A DNA stretch of 10,429 bases from CAZXMB01 sp964641715 (GTDB taxonomy: Bacteria > Desulfobacterota > BSN033 > UBA1163): positions 1-10,429 of the forward strand of contig CAZXMB010000109.1 in NCBI GenBank assembly GCA_964641715.1, written 5' to 3'. Both the position numbers and the translations under genes were made by a program. The notes below the pieces were generated by a model. That model had not been told where the DNA came from. It ran no database searches and saw only the letters and a program-made list of their open reading frames with translations. Positions 1-7,429 of the stretch are shown here, in pieces. How positions within the stretch are numbered: position 1 is the first letter of the stretch; each line of letters opens with the position of its first letter.

Positions 1-23
1 CCAATGAAAAGAGGGGAAGGAAA

Positions 24-539
24 ATGAGGAGGAATAGAAAAAGCGGGTTTATCCTGATAGCCCTGATCCTGTCTTTCTTTCATTTACCTTCAAATGGATT
101 GGCTCAGGATGATGAAGAAACCCGTCTCACGCTTCAAGGGTTTCAAGGTGTATATGTGGTAGTCCAGCAACTGAGCCCGATAATAGAAAAAAATGGGCTG
201 ACCACAGATCAACTGCAAAAGGACACGGAATCAATACTTCAGAAGGCTGGGATAAGGGTATTACCCAGGGGGGAATTTCTGAAAACAGCCGGGAAACCCT
301 ATCTTTATGTCAATGCCAATATTTCCATGCTGAGAACCCAAATAACAAGATATATTTTTTATGTCAGAGTCGAGTTTAATCAGGATGTCTCTTTGGTAAA
401 AAGTTCGATGGTCGTGCCTGCTGTCACTTGGTCAACTGGCGGATGGGGCATTGATTTTAGTTTAGAAAATGTCCATGAGGTCATAAGAAATCAAGTCGGG
501 AAGTTTGTGATTGCTTATTCGGCCGTAAATTTGAAATAA
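24..539 (+). CDS. Small secreted protein of unknown function
   Basis: A 171-residue protein. The first 27 residues look like a Sec signal peptide: a basic start (MRRNRKSG), a hydrophobic stretch (FILIALILSFF) and a plausible cleavage site after NGLA. The mature part is about 144 residues, with no cysteines and no further membrane segment, so it is probably periplasmic or exported. It has a VYVVVQQLSPIIEKNGL stretch, a central PYLYVNANIS strand, and a VTWSTGGWG motif near residues 137-146 before a final helix. It resembles, from memory, a family of short secreted proteins of unknown function in deltaproteobacteria; I cannot name a domain. The ATG follows a purine-rich GAGGGGAAGG sequence at a workable distance. 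It is the only plus-strand gene and converges on the glycosylase gene, leaving 48 bp between the stop codons. Coding status is well supported; function is unknown. Confidence 0.8.
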   Translation: MRRNRKSGFILIALILSFFHLPSNGLAQDDEETRLTLQGFQGVYVVVQQLSPIIEKNGLTTDQLQKDTESILQKAGIRVLPRGEFLKTAGKPYLYVNANISMLRTQITRYIFYVRVEFNQDVSLVKSSMVVPAVTWSTGGWGIDFSLENVHEVIRNQVGKFVIAYSAVNLK

Positions 540-541
540 GG

Positions 542-557
542 GAAAAACTTCTTTTTC
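542..557. terminator. Weak hairpin between convergent genes
   Basis: The arms GAAAAA and TTTTTC enclose a CTTC loop in the 48-bp gap between two convergent stop codons. The six-pair stem is almost all A-T and there is no long T-run after it on either strand. It could act as a weak bidirectional terminator, but composition alone could produce it. Confidence 0.25.
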
Positions 558-587
558 AGGATACGGTAAAAATAGAACCGCCCCCTT

Positions 588-1400
588 TTAGGGATGATTT
601 CGCCAGAAATGGTAGAGGTAGAGCTGAGCATAACCCGCATAAGGACCAAAATGGTCTGAAACAAATTCCTCCACCGCGTGATCTCCGACCTTTCTCCCGT
701 TGAAATAAATCTTTTGTAACCCCTTTTTAATCCAGGTATCGATTGGAAAGGCCTTAAGGAAATCAAGAGAATAAAGCAGTGTACAATCAGCCACCTTTTT
801 ACCTACGCCGGGGAGCTCCATTAATATCTTCCTTGCTTCATGATAGGAAAAACCTTTCAGGGCAAGAAGCTGGCGACGATCGATACACCGGTGGGTCTGG
901 ATCAGGTAATCCGTTCGAAAACCCGCCCGGACCGATTCCAGCTGGAAAGGGTTTTGGATAGAGCGGGGCTCCGGAAATCCGTAACCCACATGTTCCTTCC
1001 AGCGGATCTTCTCTCCGGAGGATTGACAGAGCGCCTCAATCATCACACGAATTTGAGGGATGGACTTCGCAGAGGAGCATAAAAAGGAGAGCAGGCATTC
1101 CCAGGGGTCCTGCCGGATCAATCTCATCCCTGAATATTTCCTGATTGCCTGGTGGATGACCGGATCCCGGTCAATCTCTCTGAGGATTTGCCCCATATCA
1201 TCATTCAATCTTAGAAATTCGGTGAGAAATTTTTTATCCACCCCTTCATAAAAGAGGAGGTCTCCCTTCTGAGAGAGGGAAAAGATCCGGTGATGGGATT
1301 GAATAAGATAAGACCCTCCGAGCCGTGTAAAACGAAAGAATTGCCCGGATTCCAGGGTATCTCTGAGTGAAAACGGGTAAATCCTCAGATATCCGCTCAT
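588..1400 (-). CDS. ogg: OGG1-type 8-oxoguanine DNA glycosylase
   Basis: Predicted bifunctional base-excision repair enzyme that removes 8-oxoguanine and nicks the strand. The 270 residues align along their length with human OGG1 from memory: SGQFFRF (19-25; human SGQSFRW), RLIRQDPWECLLSFLCSS (93-110), GYGFP (139-143), the helix-hairpin-helix LPGVGKKVADC (196-206) and FGPYAGYAQ (251-259). The catalytic lysine is Lys202, equivalent to human Lys249, and the conserved aspartate is Asp221, equivalent to Asp268. One oddity is the loop after CSS, which reads AKS (111-113) where human OGG1 has the DNA-wedging NNN. The ATG overlaps the TGA of the upstream peptidase gene as ATGA, which implies translational coupling; a purine-rich AAGAAGG lies just before the start. 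The family is certain; specificity for 8-oxoguanine rather than another lesion is likely but inferred. Confidence 0.9.
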   Translation of the reverse strand: MSGYLRIYPFSLRDTLESGQFFRFTRLGGSYLIQSHHRIFSLSQKGDLLFYEGVDKKFLTEFLRLNDDMGQILREIDRDPVIHQAIRKYSGMRLIRQDPWECLLSFLCSSAKSIPQIRVMIEALCQSSGEKIRWKEHVGYGFPEPRSIQNPFQLESVRAGFRTDYLIQTHRCIDRRQLLALKGFSYHEARKILMELPGVGKKVADCTLLYSLDFLKAFPIDTWIKKGLQKIYFNGRKVGDHAVEEFVSDHFGPYAGYAQLYLYHFWRNHP

Positions 1401-4045
1401 TCCTTCTTTTCTCGTGGGGGACGGATAATGGCAATGGCATAGGCATCGAAACGGAAATACTCTTTTACCACCCGCGCGACATCTTCCCTCTTCACCCCCT
1501 GGATCTCCTGCGGGTACCTCTCATAATGGTCGAATCCGATCCCATAAAGTTCATCGAAGGAGATCTGGTTGGCCTGAGATCCATTGGTCTGAAGCCCGAT
1601 CTCAAAATTCCCGATAAGGTACCTCTTAGCCCTTTCAACCTCCTCCTCTGTAAGACCTTCCTCTTTCACTTTTTTCAATTCCCTCAGAACCCCCTCGATC
1701 GCCCGATCCAATTTGTCAGGATGAGTCCCCATATAGACACCAATATATCCCGGGTCCAGATTGGGATTGGCCATAAAGCCCAAGGCATAGGCCAGGCTCT
1801 CCTTATCTCTTAACTCATAGAAGAGTCTCCCTCCCTGACCGGAAAGGGCCGCATCCAGAACCTCCATGGCATAGCGATCCTTGCTCTGAAAGGTGATCCC
1901 GGGAAATCCTAAAACGAAATGGGCCTGTTCCTTCTTTTTAAATACCTCCAGTTTCTTGATTTCCCGGAGGGATGGGTCTCCCGGAATATCAGGAGGGGTG
2001 AAACGCTTCTTGGGAAGATGTCCAAACTCCTTCTTCACAGATGAGATGACCTGGTCCAAATTTACATCTCCTACAAGGGTTAATACCATGTTCTCCGGAA
2101 GGAGGATCCCCTGATAATATTCCTTTAAATCCTTTTGAGTGATTCTCTGGACGGACTCCACCGTCCCGATCGTATCCATCCGGTAGGGATGCTTCTCGTA
2201 AAGGGCCTTTCGGAAGAGTTTAAATACCATCCGGTCGAGGTTGTCTTCCTGCTGGCGGATCGCTGCTATGACGAGGCGCCTTCTCTTCTCCATCTCCTCC
2301 ATGTCAAAAGAAGGCTCCTTAAGGACCTCGGAAAACAGGGCAAAGGCCTCATCAAAATACTGGCTGAGGAAGGTGAAGGTGAGGCCAAAGCTGTTATAAC
2401 CGGAGAATCCGCTGAGGCTCCCGGCCATCCTTTCAACCCTCTTGGCAATCTCAAGACCGGTCTGTCTTGCGGTTCCTTTGGTGATCATCAGGGCCATAAA
2501 TTGATGAATCCCATTGAGTTCCTCCTTTTCAAATCGGACCCCTCCTAAAAAAGAGGCCTGGAGGGTCACCATCGGATGACGGTGGTTCTCCTTGACCAGG
2601 ATACGGATTCCATTGTCCAGCACGGTTCGGTAAACCTTCGGACTTTCCTTTTCTTTCTTAAAGGGTTCATCCAACCCTGTCTTTTCAGCAATTGCCCGGA
2701 GATTCAGATTTTTAAAATAGTCTTCCTTTTGGGAAGGGACGAGAAGGCTGATGACCAGATGAGAGGTCTTAAAATACTTCTTGACAACCTTTTCCAAATC
2801 GTCGCTTTGAAGAAGGGCGATCCTTCTCATATACTCCTTCTCAAACTGGAGATCGCCTGCAATCACCTCATCATATCCCATCTTTCTTGCCTGACCCTGT
2901 ACGGTCTGTCGGTCATAGATCAGCCCGCTTTCAACATTCACCTTAACCCGGTGTAACTCCTCTGAGGACACCCCTTCTTTTCCTAAATGGGAGATTTCAT
3001 CTAAAATGGCTTTTAGGGCCTGCCCGGTCTTTTCCGGGGCAAGGGTCGCATCAATGAACACTCCTCCCGGGTCGCGTGGGGTATAGGAAGAGGCTGAAAT
3101 GGAATGGACCAATCCTTTCTCCAGTTTGACTTTCTGAATCAGACGGGAGGGTTCCCCTCCCCCGAGGATATGGGAAAGGGCATCAATGGCTGGTGTATCT
3201 TCATCACGAATCGAGGTTCCTGGGAAAGCGACCTGAAGGTAGGTCTCCTTAAAATTCCCGGAGGAAATCCGGATTCGAATTCCCTCCGGTTCAGATTCTC
3301 TTGGTCTTTCGCGAGATTCTCCAACCGTGCCTTTAAATCCTCCGAATGCCTCTCTCACCTTTCCCTCCATTTCTTGAAGGCTGAAATCACCAACGGCAAT
3401 GAAGGCGATTCGGTTCGGTATGTACCATCTCTTAAAAAAGGAGGCCATCTGATCTCTTGTGATCGACCGGACCGTCCCCTCATATCCGATGATCGGTCTC
3501 CGGTAGGGATGACGCTCGTAAAGGAGGGCCATGGTCTGTTTGAAGAGTCTCCGGTCCGGGTCATCCTCACCCATTCGAATCTCCTCTAAGATGACCTCCC
3601 TTTCTCTCTCCAATTCCTGGGGATCAAAAGTCGAGTTCTGAATGGCATCGCTCAGAATATCCAGACCGAGATGGGCATAACGGCTGGCAATCGTAATATG
3701 GAAAACGGTTTGATCATAAGAGGTATAGGCATTGATCGATCCCCCGAGGGACTCAATCTCCCTTGCCATCTCGCCGACTTTTCTCTTCTCGGTTCCTTTA
3801 AAGATCATGTGCTCTATGAAATGGCACATTCCTCCCTCTTCATCCTTTTCATCTGCACTCCCGACCTTCACCCATATCTGGAAGGCAACCACAGGGGCAT
3901 TTCGATTCTCCTCCAGGATCACGGTCATTCCATTTTCCATCGAAATCCGCTGAAACCCTTCTTTGGAAAATGAGGTTTTGACCTCTCCTAAGATCAAGAA
4001 GTTTAAAATGAGAAAGAGGATGAGAAAGAGACGACGGTGCTTCAT
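1397..4045 (-). CDS. Two-repeat M16 zinc peptidase, exported
   Basis: An 882-residue member of the M16 (pitrilysin, or insulinase) family, which degrades or processes peptides inside a closed chamber. Residues 1-20 are a hydrophobic signal sequence (KHRR then LFLILFLILNFLILG), so it acts in the envelope or periplasm. The first half carries the inverted zinc motif HFIEH (75-79), with Glu78 as the general base and the third ligand at Glu154 or Glu155 in REVILEEI. The second half, from about residue 470, repeats the fold but is inactive: the motif position reads HQFMA (514-518) and the ligand glutamates are alanines (594-595). Both halves keep HPYR, at 179 and 619. Half of the chamber is therefore catalytic and half structural, as in pitrilysin-type enzymes encoded as one chain. 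An AGGAGG ribosome binding site (4053-4058) sits seven bases before the ATG. The gene follows the iorB terminator and overlaps the glycosylase start. The substrate is unknown. Confidence 0.95.
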   Translation of the reverse strand: MKHRRLFLILFLILNFLILGEVKTSFSKEGFQRISMENGMTVILEENRNAPVVAFQIWVKVGSADEKDEEGGMCHFIEHMIFKGTEKRKVGEMAREIESLGGSINAYTSYDQTVFHITIASRYAHLGLDILSDAIQNSTFDPQELEREREVILEEIRMGEDDPDRRLFKQTMALLYERHPYRRPIIGYEGTVRSITRDQMASFFKRWYIPNRIAFIAVGDFSLQEMEGKVREAFGGFKGTVGESRERPRESEPEGIRIRISSGNFKETYLQVAFPGTSIRDEDTPAIDALSHILGGGEPSRLIQKVKLEKGLVHSISASSYTPRDPGGVFIDATLAPEKTGQALKAILDEISHLGKEGVSSEELHRVKVNVESGLIYDRQTVQGQARKMGYDEVIAGDLQFEKEYMRRIALLQSDDLEKVVKKYFKTSHLVISLLVPSQKEDYFKNLNLRAIAEKTGLDEPFKKEKESPKVYRTVLDNGIRILVKENHRHPMVTLQASFLGGVRFEKEELNGIHQFMALMITKGTARQTGLEIAKRVERMAGSLSGFSGYNSFGLTFTFLSQYFDEAFALFSEVLKEPSFDMEEMEKRRRLVIAAIRQQEDNLDRMVFKLFRKALYEKHPYRMDTIGTVESVQRITQKDLKEYYQGILLPENMVLTLVGDVNLDQVISSVKKEFGHLPKKRFTPPDIPGDPSLREIKKLEVFKKKEQAHFVLGFPGITFQSKDRYAMEVLDAALSGQGGRLFYELRDKESLAYALGFMANPNLDPGYIGVYMGTHPDKLDRAIEGVLRELKKVKEEGLTEEEVERAKRYLIGNFEIGLQTNGSQANQISFDELYGIGFDHYERYPQEIQGVKREDVARVVKEYFRFDAYAIAIIRPPREKKE

Positions 4046-4052
4046 ACGATTT

Positions 4053-4058
4053 CCTCCT
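4053..4058 (-). promoter_or_regulatory. Ribosome binding site of the M16 peptidase gene
   Basis: A perfect AGGAGG seven bases upstream of the ATG at 4045. It supports this start and therefore the signal peptide that begins there. Confidence 0.75.
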
Positions 4059-4065
4059 GATTTTT

Positions 4066-4093
4066 ATTATAAGGGATCAATTTGAAAAAACAA
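4066..4093 (-). promoter_or_regulatory. Candidate sigma-70 promoter of the peptidase-glycosylase pair
   Basis: A consensus TATAAT (4071-4066) lies 16 bp downstream of TTGTTT (4093-4088). The -35 element falls inside the T-rich end of the iorB terminator. Transcription would begin near 4059, almost at the ribosome binding site, giving a leader of only about 14 bases. The -10 box is perfect but the -35 matches only in TTG, so this is moderately supported. Confidence 0.4.
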
Positions 4094-4134
4094 AGGGCGA
4101 ATCCCATGAACGATGGGGGATTCGCCCTTTGTTT
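4085..4134 (-). terminator. Intrinsic terminator of iorAB
   Basis: A long hairpin begins 18 bases after the iorB stop. The arms AAACAAAGGGCGAATCCC and its near-perfect complement pair over about 18 bp, with two extra G residues on one side and a short apical loop. On the minus strand the second arm runs into TTTGTTTTTTC. This ends the iorAB transcript before the peptidase gene. On the plus strand the tail is T-poor (TTTCCTTTC), so efficient action there is less likely. Confidence 0.85.
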
Positions 4135-4152
4135 CCTTTCGCGACCGGATTT

Positions 4153-4740
4153 TTAAGAAATAGCCCCTCTTCCTGCCTTGAAGGCTCTGAGATTGAGCTC
4201 GTGGATCTTTGGAGGGAGATGGCTGAGGAGATTCTTTTCCCAGATCTCCTCCCGGATATCGAAAAACTTTGAAAAGGCACCGATGATGACCACATTGACT
4301 GCCCTCGCATCCCCGCACTTCATTGCGAGATCCAAACCATCCACCGCATAAACATGGCCATTGAAATATTTCTTAAAGACCCCGACGACGTCTTCAGGGT
4401 ACTTCATCTTCCCGAGATTCACCGCAGGAGGAAAGACTTCCTGTTGGTTGAGGAGGACCTTTCCTCCTTTTTTCACCCAGTTGATATACCTCAATCCCTC
4501 GAGGAGCTCCAGGGAGATCAGATAATCCACATCCCCATACTTGATGAGGGGAGAATAGACCTTCTTTCCAAATCGAAAATGGGTGGTCACATCCCCTCCC
4601 CGTTGAGCCATCCCATGGACCTCGCTCTTCTTCACATCGTAACCGACCTCATGAAATACGGAACAGAGAATATCACTCGCGAGAATGGTTCCCTGCCCTC
4701 CTACTCCTGAAAGCAAAACATTGGTCACCTTCTCTTCCAT
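4153..4740 (-). CDS. iorB: Indolepyruvate:ferredoxin oxidoreductase, beta subunit
   Basis: The 195-residue small subunit of the enzyme that oxidatively decarboxylates indolepyruvate and other aryl pyruvates to the aryl-acetyl-CoA, passing electrons to ferredoxin in the cytoplasm. It is the gamma-type domain of 2-oxoacid oxidoreductases. Visible hallmarks are the glycine-rich SGVGGQG (11-17) near the N-terminus and SEVHGMAQRGG (39-49), both characteristic of IorB. The length is normal for the family. A strong AAGGAGG site stands before the ATG, partly within the 12-bp gap after iorA, so the two subunits are co-translated from one message. The gene ends just before a strong terminator, making it the last of its operon. 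Assignment is secure because the alpha subunit lies directly upstream; substrate preference among aryl pyruvates cannot be read from the sequence. Confidence 0.95.
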   Translation of the reverse strand: MEEKVTNVLLSGVGGQGTILASDILCSVFHEVGYDVKKSEVHGMAQRGGDVTTHFRFGKKVYSPLIKYGDVDYLISLELLEGLRYINWVKKGGKVLLNQQEVFPPAVNLGKMKYPEDVVGVFKKYFNGHVYAVDGLDLAMKCGDARAVNVVIIGAFSKFFDIREEIWEKNLLSHLPPKIHELNLRAFKAGRGAIS

Positions 4741-4752
4741 CCTGCTTCCTCC

Positions 4753-6567
4753 TTAAGCCTTTCCCGGGACGATTGCATCGAACTTACAGATCTGGCGGCA
4801 GAGACCACAGCCGGGGCATTGGACCCGGTTGATCTGAACCACACCCTTTCTCTTATGACCATCCCGGGTTATGGCGTCCTCGCCTGAAACCTCTTTCCAG
4901 CTGATTGCAGGACATCCCGCCTCAAGACAGAGTCCGCACCCTCTGCAGTTTTCCGTCAGGACGGTATAGAAAGGATGTTCAAATCTTCTCTTTTCCCTCC
5001 GGTGGAGCATACAGGGTCCGTTGGCCGTAATAATCACAGAGGCTTCATCCCGCTCCACCTCTTCTTTGATCACCTCCATCGTCTCCTGGAGGTTATAGGG
5101 ATCCACTTTTCTCACCTGCTTTACCCCCAAGGCCCTGACCAATTCCTCTAAATCGATCTGATGGGTGGGCTCTCCGGTGATCGTCAATCCGGTCCCCGGA
5201 TGCTCCTGAAGACCGGTCATTCCGGTTGTCCGGTTATCCAGGATGATGGTCGTGGAATTTCCTTTATTGTAAACAATATCCATAAGCGGAGGGATGCCTG
5301 CATGAAGGAAGGTCGAATCTCCAATGACAGCGCAACATTTCCCAAGTCCCTCCTTTCCAAGGGCCTTCATCGCACCAAAGGCCCCTCCTATCCCTGCGCC
5401 CATACAGATGGTCGAATGAATGGCATTCAGAGGAGGTGCAGTGGCGAGGGTATAACATCCGATGTCCCCAAAGGTGAAAAGGCCCAATTTTTTAATGGCA
5501 TAGAAGAGGGCCCGATGGGAACAACCCGAACAGAGGTTGGGTGGCCTTTTGGGAAGCTCTTCGGCATTGATTCTCTCTTTAGGGGGTTTATATCTCTTCC
5601 CCTTTAAGGACCTCTCAATCATCTCAGGGGAAAGTTCATAAAAGCTGGGGATCACATCCTTTCCGCGAAAAACCTTAATCCCCATGGCTCTGATCTCTGT
5701 TTCCAGGAAAGGATCAAGCTGTTCAACAACGATGATCTTTTTTACGCTTCTGGAAAATTCAGAAATCATCCTTCTGGGAAGGGGCCAAGCCATACCAAGC
5801 TTCAAATAGGAGTATTGCGGGAAGACCTCTTTGGTGTAGTTATAACAGACCCCGCTGGTGATGACCCCGACTTTCGGATCATTCATCTCCAGGATGTTGT
5901 ATTTAAATTCATCTGCAAAGGCTTCAAGTTTTTTCATCCTCTCTTCAACCAATCTTCTCCTGATCCTCACATAGATGGGCACCATTGTATATTTGGGAGC
6001 TTCTTTTTTATCCAGTCCCACCGGGAGGGTGGATTCCTTCCGATCCTCCAGCGTAACAGGGGAGAAGGAGTGCGCAACCCTCGTTTCTGTTCTGAGGAGG
6101 ACAGGTGTATCAAACCGCTCACTCAGTTCAAAGGCCATTTTCGTGAAGTCTTTGCATTCCTGGGAATCACAGGGTTCCAGCATCGGAACCTTCCCAAACC
6201 TTGCCCAGTGACGGCTGTCCTGTTCATTCTGTGAACTATGGGAGTACGGGTCATCAGCGACAATGACGACCAGGCCTCCTTTCACCCCTGTATAGGAAAC
6301 CGTCATAAAAGGGTCAGAGGCAACATTTAATCCCACATGTTTCATAGAGGCCATTGATCTCACGCCTGTAAAAGAAGCTCCGATAGCCACCTCAAGAGCA
6401 ACCTTTTCATTGGGTGACCATTCAGCGATCACATCCTTCCTATACTGTTCGGACATCGCAGCGATAATTTCGCTGCTTGGCGTTCCCGGATATGCACATG
6501 CGACTCTCACGCCTGCCTCCCAGGCCCCTCTGGCTATCGCATAATTTCCCTGCAATATCTTCTGCAT
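4753..6567 (-). CDS. iorA: Indolepyruvate:ferredoxin oxidoreductase, alpha subunit
   Basis: The 604-residue catalytic subunit, which uses thiamine diphosphate and iron-sulfur clusters to oxidise aryl pyruvates from aromatic amino acid transamination. Domains in order: the pyrimidine-binding domain with YPGTPSSE (26-33), a central linker domain, a CSGCSHR motif (346-352), the thiamine diphosphate domain with GDST (416-419) and a downstream LDN (443-445), then a C-terminal two-cluster ferredoxin domain. The clusters are CX2CX2CX4CP (Cys541, 544, 547, 552) and CX2CX2CX3C (Cys584, 587, 590, 594), the usual IorA pattern. An in-frame ATG at 6588 would add seven residues, but it lacks a ribosome binding site. 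The ATG at 6567 has GGAGG five bases upstream and gives the family's typical N-terminus (MQKILQGNYAIARG). The gene is 12 bp from iorB. Confidence 0.96.
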   Translation of the reverse strand: MQKILQGNYAIARGAWEAGVRVACAYPGTPSSEIIAAMSEQYRKDVIAEWSPNEKVALEVAIGASFTGVRSMASMKHVGLNVASDPFMTVSYTGVKGGLVVIVADDPYSHSSQNEQDSRHWARFGKVPMLEPCDSQECKDFTKMAFELSERFDTPVLLRTETRVAHSFSPVTLEDRKESTLPVGLDKKEAPKYTMVPIYVRIRRRLVEERMKKLEAFADEFKYNILEMNDPKVGVITSGVCYNYTKEVFPQYSYLKLGMAWPLPRRMISEFSRSVKKIIVVEQLDPFLETEIRAMGIKVFRGKDVIPSFYELSPEMIERSLKGKRYKPPKERINAEELPKRPPNLCSGCSHRALFYAIKKLGLFTFGDIGCYTLATAPPLNAIHSTICMGAGIGGAFGAMKALGKEGLGKCCAVIGDSTFLHAGIPPLMDIVYNKGNSTTIILDNRTTGMTGLQEHPGTGLTITGEPTHQIDLEELVRALGVKQVRKVDPYNLQETMEVIKEEVERDEASVIITANGPCMLHRREKRRFEHPFYTVLTENCRGCGLCLEAGCPAISWKEVSGEDAITRDGHKRKGVVQINRVQCPGCGLCRQICKFDAIVPGKA

Positions 6568-6572
6568 AAAAA

Positions 6573-6577
6573 CCTCC
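6573..6577 (-). promoter_or_regulatory. Ribosome binding site that fixes the iorA start
   Basis: GGAGG followed by five T residues and the ATG at 6567. No comparable site precedes the ATG at 6588, so this decides for the shorter protein. Confidence 0.75.
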
Positions 6578-6674
6578 GAGGTCTTCACTGCTCGTTGGAA
6601 TAATAAAATATGTTAAGGAGTTCCATCAGAGATATCATTTTTGTCACACACTTACCTGAAAGTCGTTATTTGTG

Positions 6675-6692
6675 AAGTGAAATATTTAACTT
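6675..6692. promoter_or_regulatory. Near-perfect palindrome upstream of iorA
   Basis: AAGTGAAATATTTAACTT is an 18-bp inverted repeat in which only one of nine base pairs fails. It overlaps the stop of the TPR gene and lies about 110 bp upstream of iorA. It could be a repressor or activator site for iorAB, but no known operator is matched and AT-rich sequence produces such repeats by chance. Confidence 0.25.
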
Positions 6693-7395
6693 ATTCTTTT
6701 TCAAGATTCGAAATCTTTCTGAGAACGGTATGGGTTAAGGGAGATTTTGAAGATATTTTTAAAAAGGCCCTATAATTTTCCAACGCTTCCTTCTTTTTTC
6801 CCATCTTTTCATAGCATCTGGCAATATTGAAATAAACATTTGTCCACTGTGAGATCTCATCCATACGAAGAATCTCCTGATAGGCATGGAGCGCCTTTCC
6901 GAAATCCTTCTTTCCCTCATAGGCATAACCCAGGCCTTCAAGGGCGAAGAGACGGTAAAGCTTCTCTTTCCCCGCCTTCTCTAAAAAGGCCTGATAGGCT
7001 CTCATCGCCGCTTCGTATTCACCTAACCTGAGACAGATCTCGCCTTTATAGAGAAGCGAAAATCTTCCGGACGAAGTTCTGGGAAAGGAGGAGTAAATTT
7101 CTTCAAATTTATCCAATAGGCTCTTATATTCCTGAGGGCTGCTCTCCCGGTAGGGAGAACTGACGGCCTGGTAACTCTCAGAGGCGAAACGAAACTTTTC
7201 CATGGACTTCTCCTCTTTCTCCCTCTCCCACATTTGAAATACGAAAATGGTCAAAAAAATGAGGATCAGAAGGGTCCCGCCAATGGCCATTTTTTTAATA
7301 TGGTGAGTCACGAAGGTCAATGCCTGCTGTGTGAAACTGATAAATTCATCGGGTTTTTTTAACCTTTTTTTCGTAATCTTCTTTCTTGCAATCAT
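6691..7395 (-). CDS. Membrane-anchored TPR protein
   Basis: A 234-residue protein with a basic cytoplasmic N-terminus (IARKKITKKRLKK), one membrane segment at about 36-56 (MAIGGTLLILIFLTIFVFQMW), a charged helical stretch and then TPR-like helical pairs. The clearest repeats are at about 112-140 (GEYEAAMRAYQAFLE), 148-178 (GKKDFGKALHAYQEIL) and 186-214 (MGKKKEALENYRAFLK). The arrangement, with an N-terminal anchor and external TPRs, resembles the YfgM/TPR_21 type of envelope protein that helps secretion, but that is an inference from layout. It begins 34 bp after selB with a strong GGGAGGGAGG site, so it is probably in the same transcript. No terminator follows it. Function beyond protein binding is unknown. 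Confidence 0.9.
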   Translation of the reverse strand: MIARKKITKKRLKKPDEFISFTQQALTFVTHHIKKMAIGGTLLILIFLTIFVFQMWEREKEEKSMEKFRFASESYQAVSSPYRESSPQEYKSLLDKFEEIYSSFPRTSSGRFSLLYKGEICLRLGEYEAAMRAYQAFLEKAGKEKLYRLFALEGLGYAYEGKKDFGKALHAYQEILRMDEISQWTNVYFNIARCYEKMGKKKEALENYRAFLKISSKSPLTHTVLRKISNLEKE

Positions 7396-7429
7396 CCTGA
7401 AGTCCTCCCTCCCAGTTCTCTCTCTGGCA

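Noticed and set aside
1893..3973. Several plus-strand open frames of 70-160 codons opposite the M16 peptidase gene
   Set aside because: They are antisense to a strongly supported gene, lack domains and are explained by its codon use.
4067..4318. Minus-strand frames across the end of iorB and the terminator
   Set aside because: They overlap iorB in other frames and read through the terminator hairpin; their composition is not protein-like.
6589..6625. Sigma-54 promoter upstream of iorA (TGGAAC followed by TTAACA)
   Set aside because: The invariant GC at -12 is absent at the required distance.
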